Below, piece by piece: positions 48,178 through 58,832 of a stretch of 64,000 nt of DNA. The stretch covers positions 8,535,407 to 8,599,406 of the forward strand of contig NC_047082.1 in the NCBI RefSeq assembly GCF_902459465.1. The letters are read 5' to 3'. The notes below the pieces were generated by a model. The model made no database searches. It was not told where the DNA came from and worked only from the letters and a program-made list of their open reading frames with translations. The DNA is from Asterias rubens (taxonomy: Eukaryota > Echinodermata > Asteroidea > Forcipulatida > Asteriidae). The position numbers and the translations under genes are program-made. Position 1 is the first letter of the stretch; each line of letters begins with the position of its first letter.

Positions 48178-48226
48178 TGGCCTGACGTTTCGACCCTAGA
48201 AGATTCTTTCTCGAAGGCTTAATGAC
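48178..48226 (-). mobile_element. Penelope-like tail motif
   Basis: On the minus strand GCCTTCGAGAAAGAATCTTC continues with TAGGGTCGAAACGTCAGGCC. The stem-plus-GTCGAAACGTC layout is typical of Penelope-like and related retroelement tails. It lies just upstream of a three-copy tandem repeat. Confidence 0.4.
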
Positions 48227-48291
48227 AACACAACAGGCACGAACAGGTAAATAAGAAATGTGAAATATTATATAACACGGATCCCACCCGA

Positions 48292-48870
48292 CGCTGAATA
48301 CAGAAACTATTTTTGCACCATTTTGTGTAAAAATTATACTTTGATCTTCCAAGCTTGTTGATGTTCTAGTTTTCAGGTTTTTTTAGTTGTCTCCTTTCTC
48401 ATTGACAACAACTGTAATTGATTCATCTATAGCCATATTAGTCTGAAATTCATTCAAAACATTGGGTAAAGGATCTTTAACTAATAACATTGATCACATC
48501 TAACGCTAAATACAGAAACTACTTTTGCACCATTTGTGTAAAACTGCTAGTCTTCCCAGCTGTTTGAGTTTCTAGTTTTTTTAGGGGTTGTCTTCCTTTC
48601 TCATTGACATCAATTGTAATTGTCATTGTTTTATCTGCAGTCGGATTACTCTGAAATGTTTTCAAAAAACAACGGTTAAAGGAATTAGAAATGTTACACG
48701 GATCATATCCGACGCTGAATACAGAAACTTTTGCACCATTTGTGTACAATTTCTATTTTTACCTTCAAGCTTGTTGAATTTCCAGTTCCTAGGGTTATCC
48801 TCCTTTTTGTTTACTGACAACAATTGTAATTTTCATTTGTTTCATCAGCAGTCAGATTACTCACTGGATC
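48292..48870 (+). repeat. Three-copy tandem repeat, about 210-bp period
   Basis: ACGCTGAATACAGAAACTA and TTTTGCACCATTTGTGTA open units at about 48,292, 48,503 and 48,711. CTCATTGACA.CAA.TGTAATT and ATTACTCTGAAATG-like words follow in each. Confidence 0.85.
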
Positions 48871-49468
48871 GGTCAAGAACCTATCAACAGATCCTTAATC
48901 CGGAAGACATCCCAAAACACAGAACCCATCCGGTTGAAGGCGTCTACGCAGCGCTTGCCTTAAAAATACCAATCAAGTGCCTCTCATCGCTTAAACTTTC
49001 ATCAGTAATCCAATCTGAGGGGTAGAGAAAAACCCTGGACATTTTATAAACAAGAAAATCATCCACGGTTCAACGCTACCAATCCGGTTCCCCTAAATCC
49101 CCCAGATTGAAGCCTTATGCCGTCAATGATACGTGTCTGATGCACAACGAAAAGTAATTTCACTAATTGAATCGCGCCCAAAAAACAGATCGCCTTCAGA
49201 AAGCGCGCAAATCACATATGCATTAAACGATGGCATATTGTCGTGTCGTCTGCCAGCGATCTCTCAACTTGATAATCATGGTGTTCTCCCAAGCCCTTCT
49301 TTGAGACGTTTTCCTGTGCTCTGTATTTAACTCAGAATGGTGAACGAGAAAATGGAGTAATGCGGTTGGCTTTGACGAGTGATTGATCAGTATAGGAGGT
49401 GGGTCACGCCCCTCCCTCTCCCTCTCTCTCCTCCCCCCTTCGAATCTACTTACCCGTGTTTTATGCTT

Positions 49469-49690
49469 AGAGAATAGTTAACCTGTTAGCAATCAAGCGT
49501 ATGTAATTAATATTCAGGAATATAACTAATTTATTGTAATCATAGAGAATAGTAAACCTACTAGCAATCAAGCGTATGTAATGAATATTCAGGAATATAA
49601 CTAATTTATTGTAATCATGGAGAATAGTAAACCTTATTATTATTTTATTATTATTATTATTATTAACCGTTTGTAATGAATATTCAGGAA
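49469..49690 (+). repeat. Three-copy tandem repeat, about 75-bp period
   Basis: AGAGAATAGTAAACCT, TAGCAATCAAGCGTATGTAA and TATTCAGGAATATAACTAAT recur. The third unit is split by an (ATT)n microsatellite at 49,635-49,665. Confidence 0.85.
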
Positions 49691-49817
49691 TTAAAAAAAA
49701 TCATATTGTAATGTTGTATAAGCAAACTGTAAAATATAAAAATTATTAGTTTCATCAGAAGAAAAAAATGTGGGATCTTTATGGTGAAAATAAGAAACTC
49801 GAAGTTTCAAATCATAC

Positions 49818-50155
49818 TTAAAGGCACTGGCAGGACACTATTGGTAATTACTCAACATAATTCATAAGCACATACTTGGTAACGAGCAATGGAGAGCTGT
49901 TGGAAGTATAAACAATTTTGTGAGAAACGGCTCCCTCTGAAGTAACGTAGTTTTTGAGAAAGAGGTAATCTCTCACTAAAATATTAATTAAAGACTTCAG
50001 CTGAAACCACTTATCATGCATCTTAAAGCACACAAAGATATGCAACAATAGTGTTTTTTTCTTTCATAATGCTCCAACTGCAACTTCGATGGCCAATTGA
50101 TTCCAAATTTACACAGGTTTGTTATTTATGCATAATGAGAACGCTGGTCGTTGAG
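49818..50155 (+). mobile_element. TTAA MITE family A, copy A14, right end lost
   Basis: TTAA at 49818-49821 is followed by AGGCACTGG, a small duplication (CAGG) and ACACTATTGGTAATTACTCA. The body is normal up to TTTACACAGGTTTGTTATTT and ends near GAACGCTGGTCGTTGA. Confidence 0.75.
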
Positions 50156-50419
50156 ACGATAGTTGGTGACGGGCCTTCTCGTGTGACGTGTCGTCGGTTG
50201 CACAAAGTTATGAACAGTCGTGTCAGCAGTAAAACACTTTACTCGAAATTGGTGACCGGCGAAAGACGAAACAAGTTTCCATAGTAACATTTTGTAAGAT
50301 TTTTCTGATGGTTGGCTGCGACTTTGGCTGTGAGCTTGGCTGTGGCTTACGTCTGCCATTTTGAAGCCTCTGTTAAAAGCGCAGTGTCTGGAACGTTGCC
50401 ATTCAATCAGTATACAAAT

Positions 50420-50572
50420 TAATTTTGGTTTTTACCCATACACCGATGTGTGTTAGCATTGTATACTCAGTACTTCCCCGAGTCCTGTGAAAAATATCAC
50501 AGGCATATTACTCGGGTGGGATTCGAACCCACGACCCTTGCAATTCTAGAGTAGTGTCTTATATACAAATTA
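50420..50572 (-). mobile_element. tRNA-derived SINE, reversed copy
   Basis: Seen on the plus strand as TTTACCCATACACCGATGTG, TACTTCCCCGAGTCCTGTGA, TATTACTCGGGTGGGATTCG and AACCCACGACCCTTGCAATT, the inverse of the copy at 58.83 kb. The B box is perfect. Confidence 0.75.
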
Positions 50573-51119
50573 TTTCTCCAAAGTATCATAACAACAAGAC
50601 AATTTAAGTTTGAAGTTAATTACGTAGTTGTATGATAAGATTTTAAATTAAAAAAAAGCAATGAATTTCATGAAACTGTGGAGGGGCCCGTAAAGAAGGA
50701 AAGCTTGTATACGGTTATGGTCCATCAGCAAACGTTTGCATTAAGCAGTCAATGGTTTTTAATGTCTTGTGGAAGACACCACTCCAGGTATGAAACATTT
50801 TCCTGAAAGGTAAGGTGTATTCAAGAAGGCTCAATGCAAAAGCTACTAACAATGAAAGTAGTTACCTAGACAAATGATCAATGATTGACAAGAACTAGCA
50901 AAAACAGGTCAACAATGTAAGACAGAAAACATCTATCAATCAACAAGGCCTCTTAAATTTACGCTCCAGGCCACGGTTTAAGACGGACCAACATAATGTA
51001 ATCCAAAAAAACAATAGTCTGAACCGAAACAATCTGGAATATTTCAATATTTGTTTTGAGGAATCTTAACTTTTACCTTGGATTTCTCACACCTGTAAAG
51101 ACTGCAAGGTATGTAGGTC

Positions 51120-51645
51120 TATAGTCCCGCTCCAGGGGTGTGTTGTGAGCCCAGTCATTGCGTTGGCGCAGCGCTCCTTGTTCGCCCCTGGGGGGTGTAT
51201 ACCGTGACTCTGGATACGAGGTGGATTCGATCTAACGCTTACGAAGTGATGAACGTACGTTCCATGTGTGTGTGTAATAGTATCATCCTACTGATGTTTC
51301 ATGCGTTTGTCATAGTATGATTCCTGTTACTGTTCCAAAAAGTTGGATGGACATGAACTCATCTTATAGTCGATACGTACCAATCTCTGATGTTTCTTAA
51401 CAGCAGAGTATTGTAAGTCGTGACGCTGGTCATTAAGCTAGACATTTAACCATCGTCCTTCGGGTAGGACGTAAAACCGTTGGTCCCGTGTGCTGTGCAA
51501 TGCACATAAAATAAACCAGTGCACTTCGAAAAGAGAAGAGGTTCAACCGTTTTTTTCCTGGTTTGATTGGCAGCATATTGCGCCACAAAACATTGTACAT
51601 CATTACATGACGCTATGTAAGCGGAGTAGTTCTCCTAATTAAACG
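51120..51645 (+). mobile_element. SINE-like retroposon with a conserved core
   Basis: It contains CATCGTCCTTCGGGTAGGAC, GTAAAACCGTTGGTCCCGTG, CAGTGCACTTCGAAAAGAGA, GGTTTGATTGGCAGCATATT and GCGCCAC. I recognise these words, in this order, from repeats spread across marine invertebrate genomes, but cannot name the family with confidence. The start is uncertain. Confidence 0.45.
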
Positions 51646-52244
51646 TAGTCCCACGTTACCTTTTTGTTATGTACTTAAAAATCATCCGACCATTGACAAA
51701 GTCACTCCGCCTTCACAAGTCTGGTGTGGCATCAATAATGAGGAAATTCCAATCAAGAAAAAGGTATACTTTACGAAAATATTCAAGACACTCACATAAG
51801 AAAACAAATGAAATTATAATAATATACATTTTACAAACCCTAAGAACTCCAAAACAACTTCAGTGTCATTCCATTGAATACGTCAGCTTTATTCTGATTT
51901 ATATATATTTCTATGTTACAGTAGACACGGCATGCCAGGCCCTTGAGCAAAGTCACATGTGTTCGAAAAGTAATACGTCACAACCCCATTGTGACCAATC
52001 GGGTCACGCGTCCATGACACGTGAATTAGATTGTCCAACTTGCTGAAAGATATGCAATTATTTACATTTTAGCCACGAGAGAGAGAAAAAAAGGATTGTT
52101 TAAAATGAGATGGACAAGATTCCGTTAACAAAAAGGGCTAATTCTCAAATAAGAAATTTTTAATTCTATGTCAGGTTGTATGAAGTTTAACACTAGGTGG
52201 GCACCATTTTTGTTTCCCGTTGATATAAACAAAACAAAATGTTT

Positions 52245-52316
52245 CTGAAGACGAGCAGAGTATACTGTTCGAAACGTCGAGACCCAACCGGCTCTTTTCA
52301 GAGCCAACACTCACCC
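52245..52316 (+). mobile_element. Penelope-like tail motif with hammerhead-like core
   Basis: CTGAAGA (52245-52251) is followed by CGAGCAG, loop AGTATA and CTGTTCG, which pair over 7 bp (one G-T), then AAACGTC. It continues with a GGCTCTTTTCAGAGCC hairpin (52290-52305) and CAACACTCACCC. The conserved G of GAAA is used in the stem, so it is not a textbook hammerhead. Confidence 0.45.
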
Positions 52317-52773
52317 TAAGAGATTTACTCATGGTTGTACCAGCAAGTTTACTATTTATTTATAGTTTCTTCTTAAAATGTTTTTCTACAAAAAAATGTC
52401 ACTATTCGTGTCCTAAAGCTTTTCTTTCAAACAGGTTTCGCTAATTACATTTTTTCCCACGAATTTATATTAATTTTTCGTTCACGAATGCGTCCAGATA
52501 CAATTGATTGACACAACTTGCATTATCTCATTAATTGCCAACCATGAGTAATTATGGTGCGCACGCGCGTCGTACAACTTACATATTTGTTGGTAAAGGC
52601 CTAATAGGTACAATATCATATATTTAAATCTTTATTAACAATGTTAAAAATAGCTTTAATATCGATGGTTATTTCTATCAGTTGAATCCCACTCACAGAA
52701 GTTTGTTTTAAATTCTTGCTTAAAAGCTATAATTACCCAAATGAACGCTCGGATGCCCATATCGAGGAGAGTC

Positions 52774-52831
52774 TACTGAAGATCAGCAGAATATACTGCT
52801 CACTGCTCGAAACGTCGAAACCTCCGTCTCA
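52774..52831 (+). mobile_element. Penelope-like tail motif, second copy
   Basis: CTGAAGA (52776-52782) is followed by AGCAG-AATATA-CTGCT and then TGCTCGAAACGTCGAAACC, with a 9-base duplication (CACTGCTCG) in the right arm. It lies 530 bp from a similar motif on the same strand. Confidence 0.4.
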
Positions 52832-52874
52832 ACCCTCCATCCTCACTGGCTTGATCGAGAAATCACGACATTGT

Positions 52875-53045
52875 GAATAAGGGGATCGGGGATCGAGGCT
52901 TGCTGAGCGGTTTCTTTCGCTGCATTTCTAAAGACCTCGGTTCGAATCCCACCTCAGAACGGAGCCTTGGACTGGGTTTTCAGTCCCTACCTGGTGACAC
53001 TAAGATTGGTTAAATAATATCTTGCTGTTTGTTAGAATCAACATA
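52875..53045 (+). mobile_element. Second type of tRNA-derived SINE
   Basis: A-box-like GGCTTGCTGAGCGGTTTC and perfect B box GGTTCGAATCC occur about 45 bp apart, followed by CCACCTCAGAACGGAGCC and TTTTCAGTCCCTACCTGGTG. The body differs from the other SINE family in this window. Confidence 0.55.
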
Positions 53046-53490
53046 AAACTTGGGTCCGCAGGCGTGGTAAAAGCTGAGCTCAATTTACAGAGTCGGTCCA
53101 TATATGTATTTGCTTATGCCAAAAAGCCGTACTTTAGTTAAAAAGTAAAACATCAAATTCATTAACTATGCTGTTATCAATAATTACATTTTTATAAACA
53201 AAGTTCACACAGCACGGCGGCCATTTTGGATTTGATATATCAATCTATACGAGAATCATAATGAGGCACTTGTCTCTAACTCGTCTGGTGCCAAGTGGTT
53301 TGGTGATCCACCCATAGTGACCTTGAACTTGTCCATTGGGAACGTGACATCGCAAGAAGCTGCAGACTCCAAAGTGACCAGTGCCAAGTTTTGAGTTAAC
53401 AACCATCTCTCTCTCAAAACAAGACATGATTTTTAAGTCATATTCAGTTGTTCACTATACAGCTACTCCCCCTTCTTTTTCTTCTTCTGT

Positions 53491-53606
53491 CTACTTCTTC
53501 CAGGTGAGAAGGAAGTCATTTTCGTAGAAATAAGCAACACCCCATGATTTAGACCAAGGGTTCATGGCGTCCACGTGTTCAAGTTGCTCAATTTCAAACG
53601 ATTCGC
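53491..53606 (-). CDS. tpmt: TPMT last coding exon with stop
   Basis: The exon follows acceptor ATATTTGCAG and runs 116 bases to TAG at 53493-53491. It encodes residues 274-310, ending SWGVAYFYENDFLLTWKK. This is the family's C-terminal strand, where the human protein ends SWGIDCLFEKLYLLTEK. No convincing AATAAA was seen in the few hundred bases downstream. Confidence 0.92.
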
Positions 53607-53886
53607 CTGCAAATATTATAAAACAATCAGAATGAATATTCATTAGGCCAAAAAGAGTACACAAGAGGGCGCTGTGGTATTTAATCTCAATTTAATTCAA
53701 TTCGGAGAATTTTTTAAGGCATATTTTCCATTTCCATTTCACTGGTACACAATAAACAACGTCATTAACAATAAATCGAGTAATAACAGATAACCGATTA
53801 AAGATATTGAGGCAAATCCCGGTAAGTAGTTACTTGGGTTTGGCAAGCCTTACTAGGGCAAGAGACTGGACAAAGCCCCCCCCCCC

Positions 53887-53922
<36 letters not shown>

Positions 53923-56900
53923 ACAAGAAAAAAAAAAAAAAATTAACATTCATTTGCCATTGTTACTAGTAAATACATATAAGATAACAATGAAATGTAC
54001 TTAATCATAATTAAAAGGTTAGCTTCATAATTTGGACGCGTGTTCACGAAATTTTAAATAAAATGTGGAAAACCTAGATTATTGCACAAAATTTCAAAAA
54101 AATTATTCTGGATCTGATCGATCTCTTACCGTAGAGCAGTTTGAGTTCTTCGGGGTCGAGGTTGTGTGGCGGACCACAAAAGACATCGTGCGGGATTTCA
54201 AATATATCTAGAAGATAACGACCGCTGGGCTTCAATACGTCACATATGACGTCACGATATCTAAATGGACAAAGAATTTAACAAACTAATGTTAAAAACA
54301 GGCTTTAAGTTTAACTGTCAGTGCCAGGGTGTAACGTTCCCTAAATATGACGCGTTTCCACTTTGTAGACTTTCACTTTCATCACAATAAGGCATTGTCA
54401 GAGTTTGGATGAACTGGAAATGACTGACTCCAAAACCAGCCAAAAATGAGACTCGCTTTAGAAATAGTTTGGGGAGGACGAGAAACACCCATCATGTATT
54501 AATACCGTACAAAAGATTTTATCCATGGTACAACTTATAGCTGAAGTTCAACATCAAATCTAGAATTTGTTTGTTTTCCTTGGACGTTTTAAAGTTTATA
54601 GATAGTTACGTAGATGGGAAAAACTTGTGTTCTTGTGTCTGTTGTTGCCGTCATTCGTAGTAGTAACTTTATCATTAAATCACTGTATGAAATCTGTTTT
54701 GAGTTTTAACACAAACTAAATTAATGTTGTACCCACTTTTAAAGCACGTTTAAATTGTATACTTATCATTTTGACACCCAGTGCTCAAATGATTTGTAGC
54801 ATTCAAACACACACCATAATCTCCACATTATTTTTTGAGGGTATAAATGTGAAAAATGTGAGTACAAAACTTATGCTTAGACATAATGTTGAATTTCTGA
54901 ACACTGTTTTACAGAGTGCGCTTGCGTTTACCTTTTTCTGTCGTCTGGGTTGATTGCGGCCAATGAGCCTCGGTCCCATATGCAGTCAAACTGACCGATG
55001 AGGGCGCTTGTCAGTGTGAAGAAATCCGTCACATAGATTGTGACATCCTTGTCCTTTCCCTAAACAAATGGAACAAATTCCGATATACTTTTAAACTTGT
55101 TTATAATGAAAACTTCTGTGACAATGGGGGACTTTTGGGACAATGGGGTCAGCAGATTTACCTGGTCAAAGCAACGATTCTTAATAATGTGCGCATGCTC
55201 AGAAGTACGTGAGACAATGGGTGCATTCGATTAGCTACCCTGGGTCAACACCGATGTGGCGTTTTTTTTTTTTTCTTTCTTTTTTCTTCTTTTTCCAGGA
55301 CGAACGTGGGCACATACATTATGCTTATCCATAACGGATAGAAAAGGTTCACCTTTTGCGAACATTTTCACGTTACAATTTTATAATTTATTCATCAATA
55401 AAATTTTACGGTATAGACTGATGTAAATAATTACTTTGTATACAAGCCCGTCTGTGTCCTTAAGTGTTTCCGTCGTGTACTCAATTTCGTTCTCTGTGAA
55501 GAATTGTTTGACTCCAAGTTCAGCGATTTCACATCCCACGACGCTGTATCCTCTATCCAAAAACCTAATGATAAACAAACATAAAACACATTTTACTGAA
55601 ATACCAATAATGACCAAATAGAAAGAATCAAACGATTCAAAATTATTAAAGTTACAATGGTGCTATTAGTATTATAAGAATAGTGTGTCAATTTAAAGTG
55701 GCAGAAACGTTAAAGGTGTCTTACGGCCTAATGCATTTCATTCATTCATTTTATTTCCACATCAGCGGAGGAAATAAGAAGCAGGGTTACATTCTTTTAA
55801 TACATACACAAATAGATAAGACTAAACAAAGATGAAGATGGGATTTGCAAGAAGCAAATATTAATTGCGAACCCCCTCATTTATATTATTTGTGCTCCAA
55901 GTGATATCTACTTAAATTGCGAATAACAAAACAAACATTTTGAGTTTTTGAATTAGCTTATTCGACCAGTGAAAGCTAAACTGGTGAAATTGAATAACTC
56001 CTTTTGACTGATGAAAGCTGAGTCAACGGGGACATTCATTTCCAAACCAAATGGATTGAGTCTAGTGCTAAAATTAATGGTATACTATTGTTGAAATTGG
56101 TAGGTTAAAACTATAACGAAACTTACCACACCATATCCAAAGTCTTTCCGCAAAGTGGTATGAGCATTCTCGGTTCGTTCATTCCTTCTACGAGTCTATG
56201 GATGTGCTTTGTGAGCATTCTGCAAGAAATGAAACAAAAAGCTAACTCGGTTAGTGACTGGGGGGGGGGACTAACATGAGCTATAGGTTCAAAACTGTAT
56301 ATGACTAATTACTTTGCTTATGATTTTTGTTTAAATGCACTGGACACTTTTGGCCATTGATTAAAATATATATTTAGCATAAAACTTACTTAGTAACGAG
56401 CAATGGAGAGCTGCTGATAGTATATATTGTGAGAAACGACTCCCCATGAAGTGGAGTATTTTTACTTTAATGTTTGAATCTGAGAAAGACTACAGGCCTG
56501 GAGACTTCAGGCCTTTCTCGCGCATCTGAAAGCACACACATGTTTTTGCATTATGGACAATTTTTCCTTTCATTATTTTCTTGCAACTTCAACGACCAAT
56601 TGAGCCCAATTGTTCACAGATTCGTTGTTTTATGCATAAGTTGGGAAACACCACCAAGTGAGAAAATTACCAAAGGTTTCCTGTGCCTAAACAAGGAAAT
56701 TAAGTTATTATTAATGCTGTTGTTGGTTCGTCTTTGGCTGACATCATTCTCACCTGTGAACTTTTTGATTATGAAACCTCGTCTTCCCGCTCTCCCATTT
56801 CTTCTTCCAATCTTGCGCCGTGACGTAACCAGTCGATATATCCCCGTCTTGGTTTTTCTTCACCGTGACTTTCTCGCAATCCGAGCCATTATTCTGATGT

Positions 56901-57088
56901 CCATTCTCAACCACCTTCACTGTTTCACTCTGGACGATGGCGGCGCTGTTCTGCTTCACCTTAGAGTGGCCGTTGTTCTTCGAGATGGCCTTGATGTGTG
57001 TGTCTGTTAATTTCATTCTCTTGGCGCAGGTGGCGCCCTCTCCGCCACCATTGCAGATTCCGTTTTCCTTGGCTGCCGTCTTGCTCAT
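53491..57088 (-). CDS. tpmt: Thiopurine S-methyltransferase (TPMT), six coding exons, complete
   Basis: Joined exons 57088-56754, 56219-56127, 55564-55435, 55059-54932, 54260-54130 and 53606-53491 give 933 bases, or 310 residues plus TAG. All introns are GT-AG and all phases match. The protein is an S-adenosylmethionine-dependent methyltransferase of the TPMT family, a cytosolic enzyme that methylates thiol groups of aromatic and heterocyclic compounds. Visible family motifs are WKKKWESGKTRFH (94-106), the SAM-loop IPLCGKTLDMVW (132-143), DRGYSVVGCEIAELGVKQFF (146-165), and FDCIWDRGSLAAINPDDRKR (210-229). The C-terminal part has GRYLLDIFE (242-250), GPPHNL (258-263) and SWGVAYFYENDFLL (293-306). 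The catalytic core matches the usual ~245-residue enzyme without gaps. The first ~85 residues are an extra, low-complexity Lys/Asn/Gly-rich leader. A search could place it nearer an uncharacterised TPMT-like subgroup. Confidence 0.95.
53877..53940 (+). repeat. C-run/A-run low-complexity tract
   Basis: About a dozen C are followed by more than 30 A, then GTTACAAG and a second run of A. It lies in the last intron of TPMT and may be an old retroposon tail. Confidence 0.85.
54130..54260 (-). CDS. tpmt: TPMT coding exon 5
   Basis: The 131-base exon follows acceptor CCATTTAG and ends at CTACG|GTAAGAG. It encodes residues 230-272 with LKPSGRYLLDIFE (238-250) and CGPPHNLDPEEL (257-268), which matches the GPPF segment near the substrate pocket of TPMT. 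Confidence 0.92.
54932..55059 (-). CDS. tpmt: TPMT coding exon 4 (WDRGSLAAINP)
   Basis: The 128-base exon follows acceptor TTTGTTTAG and ends at AAAAG|GTAAAC. It encodes residues 187-228, with CIWDRGSLAAINPDDRKR (212-229). The vertebrate counterpart has WDRGALVAINPGDR, part of the active-site wall. Confidence 0.93.
55435..55564 (-). CDS. tpmt: TPMT coding exon 3
   Basis: The 130-base exon follows acceptor ATCATTAG and ends at TACAAA|GTAATT, a weaker donor. It encodes residues 144-186, including DRGYSVVGCEIAELGVKQFF, which matches the vertebrate DRGHSVVG-EISELG-FF segment that binds the SAM ribose and adenine. Confidence 0.93.
56127..56219 (-). CDS. tpmt: TPMT coding exon 2 (SAM-loop PLCGK)
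   Basis: The 93-base exon follows acceptor TTTCTTGCAG and ends at donor TG|GTAAGT. It carries residues 113-142 with two split codons. It holds the SAM-binding loop PLCGKTLDM (133-141), near-identical to the family signature. It is too short to stand out as an ORF and is found only by its flanking sites and the signature. Confidence 0.93.
56331..56690 (+). mobile_element. TTAA MITE family A, copy A15, in TPMT intron 1
   Basis: TTAA at 56331-56334 is followed by ATGCACTGGACACTTTTGG, then GAGAAACGACTCCCC, GCATCTGAAAGCACACA and the decayed end TTTCCTGTGCCTAA. It lies within the 534-bp first coding intron of TPMT and fills most of it. Confidence 0.75.
56754..57088 (-). CDS. tpmt: TPMT coding exon 1 (residues 1-111 plus two bases)
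   Basis: ATG at 57088-57086 opens MSKTAAKENG. The upstream in-frame codons up to 57103 start with TTG, so this is the first ATG of the frame. The exon encodes a polar leader, then the start of the fold with QDWKKKW (92-98). The donor is CACAG|GTGAGA at 56754/56753. Reading on past it hits TGA within one codon, which confirms the splice. Confidence 0.93.
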
Positions 57089-57127
57089 GGCGATCCAAAA
57101 CAACTCAAACCTGTGATGGTTTCAAAC
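57089..57127 (-). other. tpmt: TPMT 5' UTR part with splice acceptor
   Basis: On the minus strand AAATTTCTTGTAG ends at 57128, 40 bases before the TPMT ATG, after a T-rich tract. This looks like a true 3' splice site, so at least one non-coding exon should lie at higher coordinates. Confidence 0.6.
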
Positions 57128-57180
57128 CTACAAGAAATTTAACACAAACAAAACAATAATCATTAGGCCTACTGTATATT

Positions 57181-57425
57181 AGGCCGTGTCCGAAACGGCG
57201 ACTTCGGCTACAGCTACGGCTACATCGCGCGCGTCTGCTATTCTTCAACACTGGTAGACGCGCTGATCTAGACGTAGCTATGACGCTGCTCTAGCATTAC
57301 AAAGGTTGTGAGTTCCAATCACATTCATGTTATATGCCTATAATTGTTTTCCAATAGAACTCGTGAGAGCCACTGAGTAATAAATACAGTAAAACACACA
57401 TCTGTGTTTAAACCAAAAGGAATGA
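57181..57425 (+). mobile_element. GGCCGTGTCCGAAAC MITE part fused to a decayed tRNA-SINE
   Basis: 57181-57280 is one arm of a palindromic element starting GGCCGTGTCCGAAACGGCG. From about 57,281 it continues as SINE sequence: GACGCTGCTCTAGCATTACA, the damaged B box GAGTTCCAATC and TGAGAGCCACTGAGTAATAA. It lies just upstream of the TPMT acceptor. Confidence 0.5.
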
Positions 57426-58747
57426 TTTTATATCATGACATCTCCAACTGGTGCGAGCATATTTCCCCCCAAGGTCTGATGTCTTTTCATACAAACTCAT
57501 CACGTCTGGTCAGTTTCACTCCTTGCATAAGTGGGGATTACTTTTATACAAACGACGCAATGCTGCGTGAAATACTGTTTTCTTTGCTGAAAAGGACTTC
57601 ATTGTATGAATCCACTTCTTATGTAAAAGAGTTCTTTTCAGTTGACTGAACCAGTCTGGACTCGCTTTATTATAGTTGACATTATTTAAAGACGTCCGTT
57701 ACCAACAAGTGCCCTGCCTTTAATGTTCGGGAAACAATTTCTTTCTTCGCATAAGAATCGTCCACTGTCGAAGTGCTTTTCAATGGGAACATTTTTTTCT
57801 TCTTCTAAATAGATTCAAAAAGGGAATCTTTAACCGAAACCTCAGGAACATTTTTGAGGGTGGGAATTAGTATGTGCGACGCCAAAGACGACCACGACAA
57901 CGGCACATCACACTATAAAAAGGAACAGGTGGGAAGTCCCTGTTAATTTTTGTTTTAAGTTATTCGCTTCACTTCTAGCGTTAAACGATAAAGCCACCAA
58001 GCAATAATGACATTTCGGAGTCGACAATAAAAATAATAAAACACTGATTTTTTTTCCAGCAGTTGTCACAACACAAGAAGTATCGAGTATCGAGAATATT
58101 AAAGCAAGCCTCGACTGCAACAACACAACATTCACTCTGTGGTAAGCCCGCCACCGCGAGTGTTAACTCCATACACAACAATGAATGACTTACAATTAAT
58201 TTCATCTTTCTTTTCAATTTTGCCCGTACAATAACCAAACCACAAAATCAATAGTTGTTGAGGAAATGGACACCACACTCAGTCTGCAAGACGCCTTGTC
58301 GTAAGGTGGCCTTTTGTTTCTGATTGTTCCTCAGGAGTGGCTTTTTTGTTCCTGAATGTTACAGCTGTTGGCAGGAGGGGGGGGGGGGGGCTAGTGGTGT
58401 CAGATCTACTCTATAATTCACTCCAAAACCAAGAGCTTGTTGCAGTAATTAAAGTGAGTACAGTACTTGTCCATTTATTCAACTCAATTAATTCTTTCGG
58501 CATCTATTTTCAAAAAGACCCTACACAAAATTTATGAAGATTCTTCTCCACGTGGCTATTGAGCCATTCCTAACCTAAACAACAGCCCCATAGCATTCTA
58601 GTTGCTAAGGTTTGGTCAACATTACCGATGACGTACCGTAAGCATAAGGTTTGGGCAACAACCTTTTTACCGCATTAAGCCTTGCCGGAACTACTGGATG
58701 CATTATCGTATTAGTAATGATCTCCATTTAATAAGTGTGACATTTAA

Positions 58748-58750
58748 GTC

Positions 58751-58789
<39 letters not shown>

Positions 58790-58807
58790 GGGGGGGGGGG
58801 GGGGGGG
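58748..58807 (+). repeat. T-run/G-run low-complexity tract
   Basis: About 28 T are followed by 18 G, ending GGGTGGGTCGG. It precedes a SINE copy. Confidence 0.85.
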
Positions 58808-58832
58808 TGGGTCGGACAACAGCAATATCGTT

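Noticed and set aside
51669..52046. 125-codon plus-strand frame
   Set aside because: AT-rich, with no domain and no repeat or splice support.
52245..52278. Canonical hammerhead ribozyme
   Set aside because: The CTGAAGA and AAAC core parts are present, but the G of GAAA is needed for the stem and no clear cleavage site with a third stem is visible.
56474..57010. 178-codon plus-strand frame
   Set aside because: It opens at a non-ATG codon, crosses MITE A15 and then runs antisense to TPMT exon 1, whose splice phases and motifs are decisive.
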